A DNA stretch of 64,000 nt. Source: JAWXBR01 sp034440235 (GTDB taxonomy: Bacteria > Bacteroidota > Ignavibacteria > Kapaibacteriales > Kapaibacteriaceae). Location of the stretch: contig JAWXBR010000009.1 of NCBI GenBank assembly GCA_034440235.1, forward strand, positions 96,220-160,219. The letters run 5' to 3'. The position numbers were made by a program, and so were the translations under genes. Under the pieces are notes generated by a model. It saw only the letters and a list, made by a program, of their open reading frames with translations, was not told where the DNA came from and did not search any database. The first letter of the stretch is position 1; each line of letters begins with the position of its first letter. Of the stretch, positions 25,484-35,800 are shown in pieces.

Positions 25484-26578
25484 CTACGCGACGCGTGGGA
25501 GCGTGAACGTAATCGAGGTGCCGAGGCCGAGGGTGCTCGAGATGGAGAAGCTTCCACCGTGGAGTTCGACGAGGCGCTTGGCGATAACGAGGCCAAGGCC
25601 GATGCCCTGTTGTTCTTGTGATTTGCGGCGGAACTGACGGTATGCGCCGACCTGCATGACTTCGTTTTCGTGCATACCAACGCCGTGGTCACGGATAGAG
25701 AACGTGATGTCCTTGCTGCTAGGTGTGGCGATGACGGAGACGGGCGTGCCGGGACGTGAAAAGTACAAAGCGTTGTCGACGAGCTCTGTTGCAATCTTGT
25801 CGAGGTGTTGCTCCATGATGCACACCGCTACGTCTTCTACGTCGAGGGCGATGGTAACGTCGGCCTGACGCTGATGGGCAAGCGCACGCTGGATGGCAGC
25901 ATCGTAGATAACCATTGCCGGCTCTGCGGTGTGTGCCTGACGCATCCGTTCGACGTGCATGGGGCTTTCTGACAACGTTTCGATCTGAGCGTACATCAAG
26001 AAATTATCGGTTGTACGCAGCAGACGCCGTGCAGCAGATAGAATCTCTGCACTTACTTCGCGGATCTCTTCTGGTGGAGTATCACTGGCATGTCCGTGCA
26101 GGAACGACGCCTGACCTATGATGTCCGTTAGCGGCGTGCGGTACTCATGCGGAAGCGCATAGAGCAGTGATGGCTGCTGCGTATTCGATTGCTGGATAAG
26201 GGGCGGCGTTTCGCCAAGGGTCGGGAGTCCCTGAATGGCAAGCAATGAATGGATGCCTGCGTCGGTTAATGGACGCGATATAACACCGTATGGAATGTCG
26301 GTTGTTGCCAGAGGAAGTTTGTCGCCCGCAAGGAGCACAAACGGCGTGTCGACATTCAGTCCGTGGATATACAGCTTTTCCCGAAGGTCCTTCACCGACA
26401 GAAATGCCTGGTCGAGTAGGACGGTAGATGGACGATGGTGGCGTACCAACCCCTGCGCCGATGCTACATCAGTAGCGATGAGCACGGAGATGTCGTATCC
26501 GAAGAGTGTGCGCGCTGTTTCTGCACGCCTCAGAGGATCGGCATCAATAAGTAGGATGGTACGTGGACTTGAGGTCAT
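25484..26578 (-). CDS. Histidine kinase with N-terminal receiver-like domain
   Basis: From ATG 26578 (MTSSPRTILLIDADPLRRAE) the 364-residue protein starts with a receiver-like domain (about 6-115). It has the acidic pair in LLIDAD and Asp in STVLLDQAF, but Arg replaces the usual Lys in ISRPL, so phosphorylation may be lost. A HisKA-type region follows with the H-box ALPHEYRTPLTDI. The ATPase lobe comes last: N-box ELVDNALYF, G1 DHGVGM, G2 QQGIGLGLVIAKR. It is soluble, with no sensor or membrane part, so input must come through the N-terminal domain or a partner. No response regulator is adjacent. It is divergent from the barrel gene. Confidence 0.88.
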   Translation of the reverse strand: MTSSPRTILLIDADPLRRAETARTLFGYDISVLIATDVASAQGLVRHHRPSTVLLDQAFLSVKDLREKLYIHGLNVDTPFVLLAGDKLPLATTDIPYGVISRPLTDAGIHSLLAIQGLPTLGETPPLIQQSNTQQPSLLYALPHEYRTPLTDIIGQASFLHGHASDTPPEEIREVSAEILSAARRLLRTTDNFLMYAQIETLSESPMHVERMRQAHTAEPAMVIYDAAIQRALAHQRQADVTIALDVEDVAVCIMEQHLDKIATELVDNALYFSRPGTPVSVIATPSSKDITFSIRDHGVGMHENEVMQVGAYRQFRRKSQEQQGIGLGLVIAKRLVELHGGSFSISSTLGLGTSITFTLPRVA

Positions 26579-26596
26579 AAATTGAGCGCTATCGCC

Positions 26597-28627
26597 ATGT
26601 GGTCGCATAGGTCAAGCACCAACGCGTATGGCAATATAGCAATCGGAAACACATACAACAATCCGTATTTGTTACATCAGAAAAAATACCTACAACTGAC
26701 TCGGCGGTCGGACTTTTGGCTACGCCAGACGGCGGCTAGGGCCTTGCTGGGATTGGCTCTTGTGGCGTTATCCACAACGACCTGCCTAACACAACATATT
26801 ACGACATTGTTACATCAGAATTTGCAGCCTTTTGGGACTGGAATCCAGTTTGGAGTGGACAAAATCGCCAACACGTTCACGTTTTTCGGCAATGCCGATG
26901 TTACCATAGACGGCGATTTTGGTCGACTTCGGTGGGTAAACACATATCGTGGAAGGGTTTCCAGAACCACGTCGTTGTCCGCAACCGACGACGAGGCGTC
27001 GTTTATCGATCTACAAATTCCACTTTGGGGAGCGCTGCCCGTTACTGCAGTTGTTCGGCAATCGTGGATGCTTGCGCGGGATGCGCGCACCCCGCTAAGC
27101 TCGGGTGAACACGTGAACGGAGCCGTCGGTTTGCGATACGAACCGAGTGACGGCAACTGGGTGGAGGGGTTGGGAGGTGCCGAACATACTTCTCAGCTGG
27201 GTGTGCGTGCAACTGGTGCGCTGGCTGGAATAACGGCAGGCGTTACGAGTCTGCTTGTTGATGAATGGCAGTTGACAGCGAGATCGTTGGCCGATTGGAA
27301 TGCGATGGACGAGAGGCGAACGAATACCGATGTGATGGTGTCGGCCGATGTGTTGCGCAACCTCGATGAAGGGTCGACATTGTCGTTGTCGGTTGGGTAC
27401 TCCGGACAACGTCGCGACTTCCTTAGCACGATCGTGTCGGACAAGCCCGATGAATTGCTCGTTGAATCGCGCGGTGAGCGTCGTCTTACGGTTGCGACGA
27501 ATCTGCTGTATTACGTGACGTCCGCTCTTAGCATTTCCGCCTCAGGCAATGTGAACGTAAATGGAATAGACCGTTCGTACCAGTCGTTTCTGCAGACTGT
27601 ACCTATTACGGGCGTGAATAGAAACCTTTTTGAGTTTCTTTTGGACATGGCAGGTGAGGCGGTGTACACGACGTCTGGATACACGGTTTCGGGACGGGTT
27701 GCTTTATTTCGTAGGGACGAAGAAAACGGCGTGAAACCAGTGTTTGCTGTCGATGAAAGCGCCATTGCTAGTCTTCGGCAACAAGAAGTGCAACGTGACA
27801 ATGCGACGCAGCGCACCAACCTGCTAGGTCGCATAGAGCTCAGGCCTTCGGACGTCGACACGCTTCGAGGTGAATGCAGTGGCTGGCTTCTACGCTACGA
27901 CACACCGAGCACATTGAATTATGATGATCGTGACGAACTCGCCGTGATAGCTTCGATGTCCTATGCTCGCCGTCTATCGCCGACCGTTTCTGTAGGTGTT
28001 ACGTTGTCTGGACAATCGATGCACCTTGTCTTTCTTCGGGCACAACGGAGTGCGCAAAACAACATCAATCGCGTAATTCGCCTAACCCCAACGGTAAACA
28101 TCACCGGAGCAGTTGTAACAATGCAACCACAGTGCGAGGTGCTTGCCAACTACACGGTATACGATTTCGAAGAAACTGCTGGATCGACGCGCTCATATAG
28201 TTTCAGGCAAATGTCGTACAGAGATTCGATGCGTATTCAGCTAACGCCGGCATTGAAAATTGAAACGCAACTTTTGCTGCGATACTCCGAACGATCGTCT
28301 CTTTCATGGACCGATTTCGCAGAGGTCCCACAAGTCAGCAACACAGAGTACCTAGCCAAAATGCTTATTTTCTCGAGCAATTCAGGTTGGAGCATAGGGG
28401 CGGGCGCTCGGGCGTATCAGTTCAAACAAAACACGCTAGTGCTGAGTGTCGACCAAGGTCGATCGCTTGGTTCCCTTAGGTTCTGGGCACCCGAGACGGC
28501 CATTCGCTACACAACCACGGGTGGTTCTACGTTATCGGTGAGTGGTTGGTACGAATTCCAGGTCGTGAACGAAGGTACACGGCGTGAACTGCCGAATCTA
28601 CTTTTGCTGGCACACATTCAATTTTGA
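26597..28627 (+). CDS. Outer-membrane beta-barrel-like protein
   Basis: This protein of about 676 residues has an N-terminal hydrophobic stretch (LLGLALVALSTTTCLTQ) about 45-60 residues in. The true start may therefore be later than the ATG at 26597; TTG codons are possible starts. From about residue 80 to the end it shows long alternating strands (TFTFFGNADVTIDG; TLSLSVGYSGQRRDF; SLSWTDFAEV) and ends in Phe (AHIQF), as barrels do. The family was not recognised. Its end is 65 bp before the RsbW-type gene. The 14-mer TTGTTACATCAGAA occurs twice near the 5' end (about 26668 and 26808). Confidence 0.65.
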   Translation: MWSHRSSTNAYGNIAIGNTYNNPYLLHQKKYLQLTRRSDFWLRQTAARALLGLALVALSTTTCLTQHITTLLHQNLQPFGTGIQFGVDKIANTFTFFGNADVTIDGDFGRLRWVNTYRGRVSRTTSLSATDDEASFIDLQIPLWGALPVTAVVRQSWMLARDARTPLSSGEHVNGAVGLRYEPSDGNWVEGLGGAEHTSQLGVRATGALAGITAGVTSLLVDEWQLTARSLADWNAMDERRTNTDVMVSADVLRNLDEGSTLSLSVGYSGQRRDFLSTIVSDKPDELLVESRGERRLTVATNLLYYVTSALSISASGNVNVNGIDRSYQSFLQTVPITGVNRNLFEFLLDMAGEAVYTTSGYTVSGRVALFRRDEENGVKPVFAVDESAIASLRQQEVQRDNATQRTNLLGRIELRPSDVDTLRGECSGWLLRYDTPSTLNYDDRDELAVIASMSYARRLSPTVSVGVTLSGQSMHLVFLRAQRSAQNNINRVIRLTPTVNITGAVVTMQPQCEVLANYTVYDFEETAGSTRSYSFRQMSYRDSMRIQLTPALKIETQLLLRYSERSSLSWTDFAEVPQVSNTEYLAKMLIFSSNSGWSIGAGARAYQFKQNTLVLSVDQGRSLGSLRFWAPETAIRYTTTGGSTLSVSGWYEFQVVNEGTRRELPNLLLLAHIQF

Positions 28628-28639
28628 CGGTCTCTATAA

Positions 28640-28717
28640 CATGACGCCTAACGACCTTGCCTACTCATGACTCCTAAAGTCCCTACCCAAGCATGACTCC
28701 TGAAGTCCGTACATACT
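28640..28717. repeat. Three 26-bp units across the RsbW-type gene start
   Basis: CATGAC(T/G)CCT recurs at 28640, 28666 and 28692, an exact 26-bp period. The ATG of the third unit (28693) is the start codon of the downstream gene, and the first two units carry the same ATG context as upstream decoys in the same orientation. The 26-bp spacing is not a multiple of three, so the decoy ATGs are in other frames. Confidence 0.88.
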
Positions 28718-29112
28718 CGATACAGATCTCAAGTGAACGCGGAAGTATTGCTGCTATAGAACCGTTTGTGATAAGCATCCCAGAGGCACACCGACTTACC
28801 GCTGAGAGATTTCATGACTTGCTTCTTGCACTTACAGAAGCGGTAAACAATGCTATAATACACGGTAATGAATGCGACTCTTCAAAGAGAGTGCACGTCG
28901 ACATACAAGTTTTCGAAACTGAATTTCTCGTGCTTATTCGCGATTTCGGCAAGGGCTTCGATCCCGAAGCGTTGCCCGACCCGAGGCATCCCGACAATCT
29001 TATGCGTGAGGGCGGCCGTGGAGTTTTTCTCATTCGGCACTTGGCCGATGTCGTCGAAATCTACCGGTCAGACCCGGGTACAACCGTTCTTCTCAAATAC
29101 TTCATTACGTAA
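28693..29112 (+). CDS. RsbW-type ATP-binding protein (anti-sigma-like)
   Basis: The 139 residues form a single GHKL ATPase domain of the RsbW/SpoIIAB class: N-box LTEAVNNAIIHGN, G1 RDFGKGFDP, G2 EGGRGVFLIRHLAD. RsbW-like kinases phosphorylate anti-anti-sigma partners and bind sigma factors. Stand-alone versions with this GRGVFLI motif are common in FCB bacteria. No sigma factor or STAS partner is visible in the window, so its target is unknown. Its stop overlaps the start of the M28 peptidase gene (TAATG). Confidence 0.88.
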   Translation: MTPEVRTYSIQISSERGSIAAIEPFVISIPEAHRLTAERFHDLLLALTEAVNNAIIHGNECDSSKRVHVDIQVFETEFLVLIRDFGKGFDPEALPDPRHPDNLMREGGRGVFLIRHLADVVEIYRSDPGTTVLLKYFIT

Positions 29113-30716
29113 TGCCACGATTCCTGCTCGTGACATTGCTCGCGCCACGATTCCTGTCCTTGGTATTGCTCGGACTTAGTCTTCTGACATCACCGCTCTT
29201 CCTGGCTATCGCACAAAGCCAGTCATCGCTTCCTGATGAGGCACTCTCGTCATTCGACCCTACGCTTGCTCGCAAACACCTCGATTTTCTTGCAAGCGAT
29301 GCCATGCGTGGCCGCAACACACCGTCTCCAGAATTAAACAAGGCTGCAGAGTATATCTCCGATAGGTTCGATGACGCCGATGTCGAAAGCGTGAACGGTA
29401 TTCGCCTTCACGAGTACACCTTGCTTCTTCGCGACCTAAAACTTCCAACTACACTTACATTCTTTCGCGGAAAAGACACACTTCGTTGTGCACCACGCGC
29501 AGACTTTGTGCCTTTCGAGTACACCGGTGAAAACACAATCAACGATGCGCGCGTTGTAGCCGTTGGTTTTGGGATAACTGCTCCCGAATACAACTACGAT
29601 GATTACAAGGGGCTCAATGTTGAGGGGGCTGTAGTGCTTGTAATACGCGGCGAGCCTAGTGTAAAAGATTCTGCTAAAGGATTCCGTGGTAAAGCAATGA
29701 CGCGTCACGCATCACCACACGAAAAAATTCAGAACGCAAAAACGCATGGTGCTATTGCTGTGTTAATTGTCGATTCGCCGAGCTGGGCTAGGACGCTGTC
29801 GGTAAAAGGACATCAATGGCCCGCACTGTTTCCCGAGATTGCGAGCTCAACACCGTCTGTTTCTATGAAGAGCATACTGCGAAACGAACCAGTGCTTCAC
29901 GTTGGACCTACGATAGTGTCATGGCTTTTCGATTCGCTTGCTGGCTTCACGAATTATGCTTTGAGGATTGATTCGACGCTTGAAACAAACTCGCATGAAT
30001 TCACGGGAGTTACTGCATCGTGTCATATAGCACTGAGAACCGATAGTGCACGCGTGTCGAATGTAGTAGGTATGGTTCGTGGTTCGGAATTCCCAGACGA
30101 ATACGTTGTCGTTGGTGCTCACTACGATCATATCGGAGTTGAGTACGATAGCAAAAAAACTGACTCCATTTATAATGGTGCAGATGACAATGCGTCGGGC
30201 GTCGCTGGTCTGTTGATGGTTGCCGATGCTTTGGCAAAAAGTGAGAAGAAGCCAAAGCGCAGCGTGCTGTTTATAGCGTTCAGTGGCGAGGAACGCGGAC
30301 TCTATGGTTCGGCGGCTTATGTCGAGAGACCCTTGTTGCCCCTTGACAAATGCGTCGCTATGATAAACATGGATATGATCGGTCGTTGTGAGAACAATAA
30401 ACTATCGATTGGCGGCAGTACGCGGTGTCCGGACCTCGCCTCACTAAATGAAACCGAAAACGCGAAGAGTGTACGTCCGTTAAAACTTGCCTACGACATC
30501 GAACAGTATTTCTTTCGAAGCGATCAGGCAAACTTTGCCAAGCATAAGATTCCAGTAATATTCTACTTCACTGGCGAGCATACAGACTATCATCAGTTAG
30601 GCGACGAGATACACAAGATCAATTTTACTGGTCTTACCGACATCGCACGCATTGCGGCGGGTGTTGTGTGGCAAGCAGCGAGTCGGCCGCGCAGTACGTA
30701 CATAGAAAAGCCGTAA
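29112..30716 (+). CDS. M28-family exported metallopeptidase with PA domain
   Basis: The 534-residue protein has a signal peptide lengthened by a tandem repeat (PRFLLVTLLA / PRFLSLVLLG). A helical prodomain-like segment and a PA domain follow (about 100-260, DYKGLNVEGAVVLVIRGEP). The M28 catalytic domain has the zinc ligands and catalytic residues in GAHYDHIG, NGADDNASG, SGEERGLYGS, INMDMIGR and the final His in GEHTDYHQLGDE. It is an aminopeptidase-type enzyme acting outside the cytoplasm. The start overlaps the RsbW-type gene stop by one base. Confidence 0.93.
   Translation: MPRFLLVTLLAPRFLSLVLLGLSLLTSPLFLAIAQSQSSLPDEALSSFDPTLARKHLDFLASDAMRGRNTPSPELNKAAEYISDRFDDADVESVNGIRLHEYTLLLRDLKLPTTLTFFRGKDTLRCAPRADFVPFEYTGENTINDARVVAVGFGITAPEYNYDDYKGLNVEGAVVLVIRGEPSVKDSAKGFRGKAMTRHASPHEKIQNAKTHGAIAVLIVDSPSWARTLSVKGHQWPALFPEIASSTPSVSMKSILRNEPVLHVGPTIVSWLFDSLAGFTNYALRIDSTLETNSHEFTGVTASCHIALRTDSARVSNVVGMVRGSEFPDEYVVVGAHYDHIGVEYDSKKTDSIYNGADDNASGVAGLLMVADALAKSEKKPKRSVLFIAFSGEERGLYGSAAYVERPLLPLDKCVAMINMDMIGRCENNKLSIGGSTRCPDLASLNETENAKSVRPLKLAYDIEQYFFRSDQANFAKHKIPVIFYFTGEHTDYHQLGDEIHKINFTGLTDIARIAAGVVWQAASRPRSTYIEKP
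29115..29174. repeat. Two 30-bp units in the M28 signal peptide
   Basis: CCACGATTCCTG recurs at 29115 and 29145, and the units end TTGCTCGCG and TTGCTCGGA. The duplication is in frame (10 residues) and doubles the n/h-region of the signal peptide. Confidence 0.88.
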
Positions 30717-30726
30717 GCCCGTAGTG

Positions 30727-31323
30727 TTATACCGAATTATGCACTAGTATCGATTCTACATACTTGGCGATAACGTCGAACTCGAGATTCACCTCTTGTC
30801 CCACCACGAAAGCCCATAAGGTTGTGACTTGCAGGGTATGAGGAATAACAGCCACCTTAAGCTGATTGTCGGTTAGATCCGCAACCGTGAGCGAAACCCC
30901 ATTAACACACACTGAGCCTACTGGTACAAGCCATTTGCGAAAAGCTGTTGGAAAGGCAATCCACATTTCAGATCCCTGATCCATTTTATCGATACTGGCT
31001 ACCACACCTGTCGTATCAATATGCCCCTGCACAAGATGGCCGCCCAAGCGGTCCTTCAATCGTACTGCACGTTCGAGATTTACATGGCGCCCGATAGTCA
31101 TATCACGGAGAGTCGTTCTATGTAATGTTTGTGCAACCGCCGTTACGCGAAACGACGTAGAACCGAAGTCCGTGACTGTTAGACATACACCGTTCACCGC
31201 AATCGAATCGTCCCTGGACATGTCTTGCACAATCGACGCAGCCTCTATTACGAACGCCCTGCCATCGCCAAGATTTTCGATTTCAACAATCGACCCGACT
31301 TCTTCGATCAGGCCTGTAAACAT
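30727..31323 (-). CDS. ribE: Riboflavin synthase, alpha chain
   Basis: The enzyme dismutates two lumazines into riboflavin. The ATG at 31323 (MFTGLIEEVGSI) is the family start and has a GAGGGAG Shine-Dalgarno seven bases upstream; the frame is also open to 31338. It has 198 residues with two homologous lumazine-binding halves: MFTGLIEEV ... SIAVNGVCLTV and LGGHLVQGHIDTTGVV ... SVCVNGVSLTV. It is convergent with the M28 gene. It follows the esterase lipoprotein gene on the same strand after about 14 bp. I saw no FMN riboswitch before it, as expected for a gene inside an operon. Confidence 0.96.
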   Translation of the reverse strand: MFTGLIEEVGSIVEIENLGDGRAFVIEAASIVQDMSRDDSIAVNGVCLTVTDFGSTSFRVTAVAQTLHRTTLRDMTIGRHVNLERAVRLKDRLGGHLVQGHIDTTGVVASIDKMDQGSEMWIAFPTAFRKWLVPVGSVCVNGVSLTVADLTDNQLKVAVIPHTLQVTTLWAFVVGQEVNLEFDVIAKYVESILVHNSV

Positions 31324-31337
31324 GGTAGGCTCCCTCA

Positions 31338-32168
31338 TTAATTTCCGCGGATGAAAGTCATTATCCGATCGATGTATGCTTGTGTGCCGAGACCTGTGGG
31401 CACGTCTTCGTGACCAGCCCCTTGCACCACAACAAATGCTTTCGGATTCTTCGCTGCATCATACAAGGCTTGTCCGCTGGCCTTGATGTCGATGAATGCG
31501 TCGGCATCTCCGTGCAATATGAGCACTGGACATGAAATTTCCGAAATTCGGGCGAGGTTATCAATTTCGTCGCGAGTGAGGTAGCTCTGCGGAATATCGA
31601 GCACTGTGGCACTTTGTAATAACACCTTGGTGGATGCAAACGCCGACTCAAGGATAAGCACGTGTGGTTTTCCAATTATTGAAGCCTGCATGAGCGCCGG
31701 AACGCCACCTAAAGAAAAGCCGTACGGCACAATAAGCGTGGAGTCGACATCCGGACGCGAGGCCACATAATTCCATGCGGCACGAGCGTCAGCCTGGAGT
31801 CCGGCTAGCGAACTCACGCCCTCGCTACGTCCGAACCCTCGGTAATCGTACACAAACACATCGAAGCCAGCGCGGTAGAGGTACTCTACTCTGGTCCAGT
31901 AGTAGGTGATGTGGTCTTTATTGCCATGATTATAAATTATTGTATGATGTGGCTCGATGCGAAGTGAGTCGGGCTGACGAATATAGAAGCCGTACAAACG
32001 ATTGCCTTCTGAATCGAACACAACTTCTTCGCGATTTGCTGACGGTATTACAGAATCGGATACAACGTATGCGTCGAGCCTCTGTTCGTTGTACATAAAC
32101 GAATCGAGAGAGCATGAACAAAGCATGCAACTCGAAAGAATAACTATTGCAAACAGAAAGCGAGTCAT
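31338..32168 (-). CDS. Lipoprotein alpha/beta hydrolase
   Basis: From ATG 32168 (MTRFLFAIVILSSCMLCSCSLD) the protein starts with a lipoprotein-type signal whose lipobox is around LCSC. The 276-residue hydrolase has the nucleophile Ser in YGFSLGG, Asp in HGDADAFID and His in GAGHEDVP, and the oxyanion region IYNHGNKDH. It resembles the BAAT/YqiA-like esterase group with YDYRGFGRSEG. The likely location is the inner face of the outer membrane or the periplasm. It overlaps the preceding gene stop by four bases (ATGA), and ribE follows. Confidence 0.9.
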   Translation of the reverse strand: MTRFLFAIVILSSCMLCSCSLDSFMYNEQRLDAYVVSDSVIPSANREEVVFDSEGNRLYGFYIRQPDSLRIEPHHTIIYNHGNKDHITYYWTRVEYLYRAGFDVFVYDYRGFGRSEGVSSLAGLQADARAAWNYVASRPDVDSTLIVPYGFSLGGVPALMQASIIGKPHVLILESAFASTKVLLQSATVLDIPQSYLTRDEIDNLARISEISCPVLILHGDADAFIDIKASGQALYDAAKNPKAFVVVQGAGHEDVPTGLGTQAYIDRIMTFIRGN

Positions 32169-32836
32169 AGTTTTAGTCCCACACCAACAAACATTCCAAT
32201 CGAGCCTTGTCCGCCAATCGACGATTCTCCACGAAAGAGTCCCGACGTCGTTACAACATTTGCAGCCTGCCAGATGAATTCTGCCTGCACGAATATCCTT
32301 TCTGAGGCGGGTACTTGAGTGCCAATCATCGGACTCACAAATACACGCGCGTCGGAAAGCTGCACCGTAGCATGTGTACCTGCATACACGAGCCACGCTT
32401 TTTGAATCTCCCAGCTAGCAATAATCGATGCATTTGGATAGATGCGAGAGTTGGCAATCGAAGAGAAGTCGGTAAACAAAATCGTGCGAAGTCCGATCGT
32501 CATTTCGGGTAACGCACCATCCTGCCTTACTATTCTACCCGAAGCGCCTACGTCGATGCCAGCGGTTCCAAATGCAAGCAAAAGCGCATGAAGGTTGCCA
32601 TGCAACGTCACTTCTTCGGTGACGCCATGCATTATACCTACTGTTACGTAGGGTATGATTTTTACGGGTGACGACGAAGGAACAACGGGTCCGCCCAACG
32701 AAGCAGTAAGTTGCGTCTCGTTCGGCCGCAGCACGCGAATGGGCTGACCCGCGCTGCACCCTCCGATAAGCCCTCCGATAAGCAATGCGCCTGAGCAAAT
32801 GCACAGGCATGTAGACAACAAATGGAAAACCCTCAT
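32165..32836 (-). CDS. Predicted outer-membrane lipoprotein
   Basis: From ATG 32836 (MRVFHLLSTCLCICSGALLIG) there is a signal sequence with a lipobox at IGGCSAG. The 223-residue body is built of alternating strands (ITPYVTVG-type; MTIGLRTILFTD; SIGMFVGVGLKL) and probably forms a small barrel or a beta-sandwich at the outer membrane. No named family was recognised. It begins ten bases from the divergent nuclease start at 32847 and overlaps the esterase gene, so it leads the orf-esterase-ribE transcript. Confidence 0.7.
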   Translation of the reverse strand: MRVFHLLSTCLCICSGALLIGGLIGGCSAGQPIRVLRPNETQLTASLGGPVVPSSSPVKIIPYVTVGIMHGVTEEVTLHGNLHALLLAFGTAGIDVGASGRIVRQDGALPEMTIGLRTILFTDFSSIANSRIYPNASIIASWEIQKAWLVYAGTHATVQLSDARVFVSPMIGTQVPASERIFVQAEFIWQAANVVTTSGLFRGESSIGGQGSIGMFVGVGLKL

Positions 32837-32846
32837 ATTCGAAGAT

Positions 32847-35800
32847 ATGACCACACGCGCATTTAGTCGTCACGATGCAGTTCTGAACGAAGTCACGTCG
32901 TCGGCTTCGTTTCAGGACATGCTCTCGAATGTTGCATCACTCGATTGCACCCTCATCGTGCCATCGACTGCACACAAACGCGCGGCGCTTGTGACACTTA
33001 CGAGGCAGACAACGGGACGCAAGCCGCCTGAGATTTACACGCTGGCAACGTATGCACAGTACATCGTCCGCGAACGTAGTACAGAAAATCTTCGACTACT
33101 GAACACGGCAGACGCATCACTCATCTTGAGGTATGCAGCACGTAGTGCTGGACTGCGCCTTGGGAGTATCGACTTTTCAATTCACCGGCTTCTGCGATGG
33201 AAGAGTGAAGGCATTACACGAGACGAGCTGCTAGAAAAGTCCGCAGATGAATTTGCACCTCGTCACGTACGTGTACTCGATGGCTTCGTGCGTATCTGGA
33301 GCGCATACGAATTGAGTAAGGGGCCGAAAGGGGCTGATCGTGTAGATGTATTAGTAAAGGCTGCTCGACTTGTTCTCGAGGCACCGAAGGTTGCAGATCG
33401 TCGGTTCGTCGTATGGTGTCCGCACACCTTTACTCGTGCCGAGGCTGCCCTTGTGCGCGCGATAGGTGTACACGGCAGCGTAGCAATCGTATGGGCCCCG
33501 TCGTCCGATGCGCAGTTGGTAAACGAACGAACAAGCGACATGATTGGTTGGGGGTGGGAGAACGTAGGTGGTGAAGACACTGGTCATTCATCGGACGATG
33601 CAGTCACGCGGCACAAGAGCATTCGCGTTTTTCGCGAGAGTACGCGCGTCGAAGAAGTCCGTCGGATTCTACTCGCCATCAAGCAAGCAGTATCGAGCGG
33701 CGGCATAAACGTGCGCGACATCTGCATCATCACACCTGGAAGTAGCGAGTACCGACGTCAGCTTCAGGAACGCGCTACACGTGCTGGCATACCGCTGGCA
33801 GTAGACCCGCAACGGACACTGCACACAAGTGGCGTTGCTCTTGCCTTGCGTGCTGCATGTGATGTCGTGGGTGGTGCGTGGAAACGTGCAGACCTCGAGC
33901 GTCTATTGCGTAGCGGATTTGTCATGGCGGACTCTACAAATGCTGGGGCTCTGCTTCACGCAGCCACCGCACATCGCGTTCAGGGCGGTCAGGGCTTCGA
34001 CGGATGGAAACAAAAGCTTTCCAGTAGACGAGAAGTACTTCGCATAGTACATGAGCGCGACGAAGAGATCGATCGCGGCATCAGACGCACGCTAGCCGTG
34101 CTCGACGAGGCTTTGCGGACGCTTGCATGGTTGCGACTAATTCTAGGCGATGATGACAGGTCTATCAAGGGTGCTGCTTATACTCAAATGCTTACCGCGT
34201 TTTTAGAGCGGTTAGGCATAGCACGCACCGCAGTGCATCTCGAAAAAATCGCTCTCTCAGAAAATCTACCTTGTGTCGAACGCGAAGCACTCGTCGCAAT
34301 CGAAGCTTTAAGTGAACGCTATGCAGTTCTCACCAGCGACGTTGATATGCCGTTGATGACAATTGCCGAGCATACGCGAGAGTGGTGGGAGTTGGTGCGC
34401 GCGACTAAGGTGCGGACTCCCGACGTGCTGCTCGACGGAATACCAATCCTTACACCTGAGGAAGCGCGAGGTCGGATGTGGAAACTTGTGCTTGCGCCGG
34501 GCTTTGTTGAAGGCGAGTTTCCGTTGCATGAGCACGATCCACTCGAAGCAGAAGTATTGCCCGAATCAGCACTACGCAAACAACGAGCGGCGTTCGAAGA
34601 CATCATACATGCTACGTCCATCGACGGCCATCTTGTTGTTACATATCCTAAAGAAGTTGACGATTCGGATGTGTTGCCATCGAGCTTTCTGCGCGGACTC
34701 GATATTGAACCACATGACGAAGCCACATTTTTTCTCGACGCGTACGAGCGCACTGCACATACAGGTACGGGGCTACGAGACGTCAAGGGGCGGCAGCGCG
34801 CCGCGCTACCCGAGGCCAACGAAGCTGTTGTTCAGAGCACAGCCGAGGCCGACGAAAGCGCGGTTCTGAGCTCTGGCAGCGCCGCTCTCGTGCAGTACGT
34901 TGCGGACATTGTGAACAGACCCTTAAGCGCATCGAGACTCGACGTTGTTGCGGCGTGTCCGTACAAATTCTACGCCAGCACCATTCTCCGCCTCGATGTT
35001 GAGCATACGACGGATGACACGCTGTCCGGACTCGAACGTGGTTCGATGATGCATGAGATTGTACGCCAGTTCTACGAACGTGTTCGTGGCAGATCATATC
35101 GCACAATTACTACGACAGAAGAGCTGCTCGATGCACGCGTAGAGCTCGAAGACATTCGACGTCACGAATACATGGGAATTCTTCTGGATGTCTACATGAG
35201 CGTAGCGCCGTTGTACGATACCGACCATACGTATGCAGAGACCGAGAGGCGATCGTTGCTCGGGGGACCCGACGGACCTTCGATGCTTGGAACTCCGCAG
35301 CGTCCCGGACTTCTCTACCGTTGGCTTGCGCACGAGATTGCGCAACAATCGAAATCTGCGATGAGGCCTGCATTGTTTGAGTATGAATTAGACGTTGTTG
35401 TAGGAGGCGAAGCCATTCGCGGACGTGTGGACAGAATAGACGTAGCCCCTTACCAATTTGATGACGGACACAATGGTGTGCAGTTCGCTGTGGTCGATTA
35501 CAAAACCACGAAGGCCTCGGCGCCAAGTGCAAAGTCGGTAATGCTTGGTGAAGCGACGCAAATGCCTCTGTATCTTACAGCTGTTCACGCCGAATTTTTA
35601 AAGCATGGTATCGAAGCTATACCTGCTCAGGCAATCTATCGTACGTTTGGCAGATCGTTAAAGACTGTCGAAGATCCTAAAGATCTGGCGGTCCTTGCGA
35701 ATCCATCTGAAGAGCTTATGCAGAATTTGTTTAACACCATTAACGAACACGTAAAAGACATGCGTGCATCATCGTATCCCGTCGCACCGCGACCAAAGGC

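Noticed and set aside
31323..31400. FMN riboswitch upstream of ribE
   Set aside because: ribE follows the esterase gene after only about 14 bp and no conserved riboswitch core is visible.
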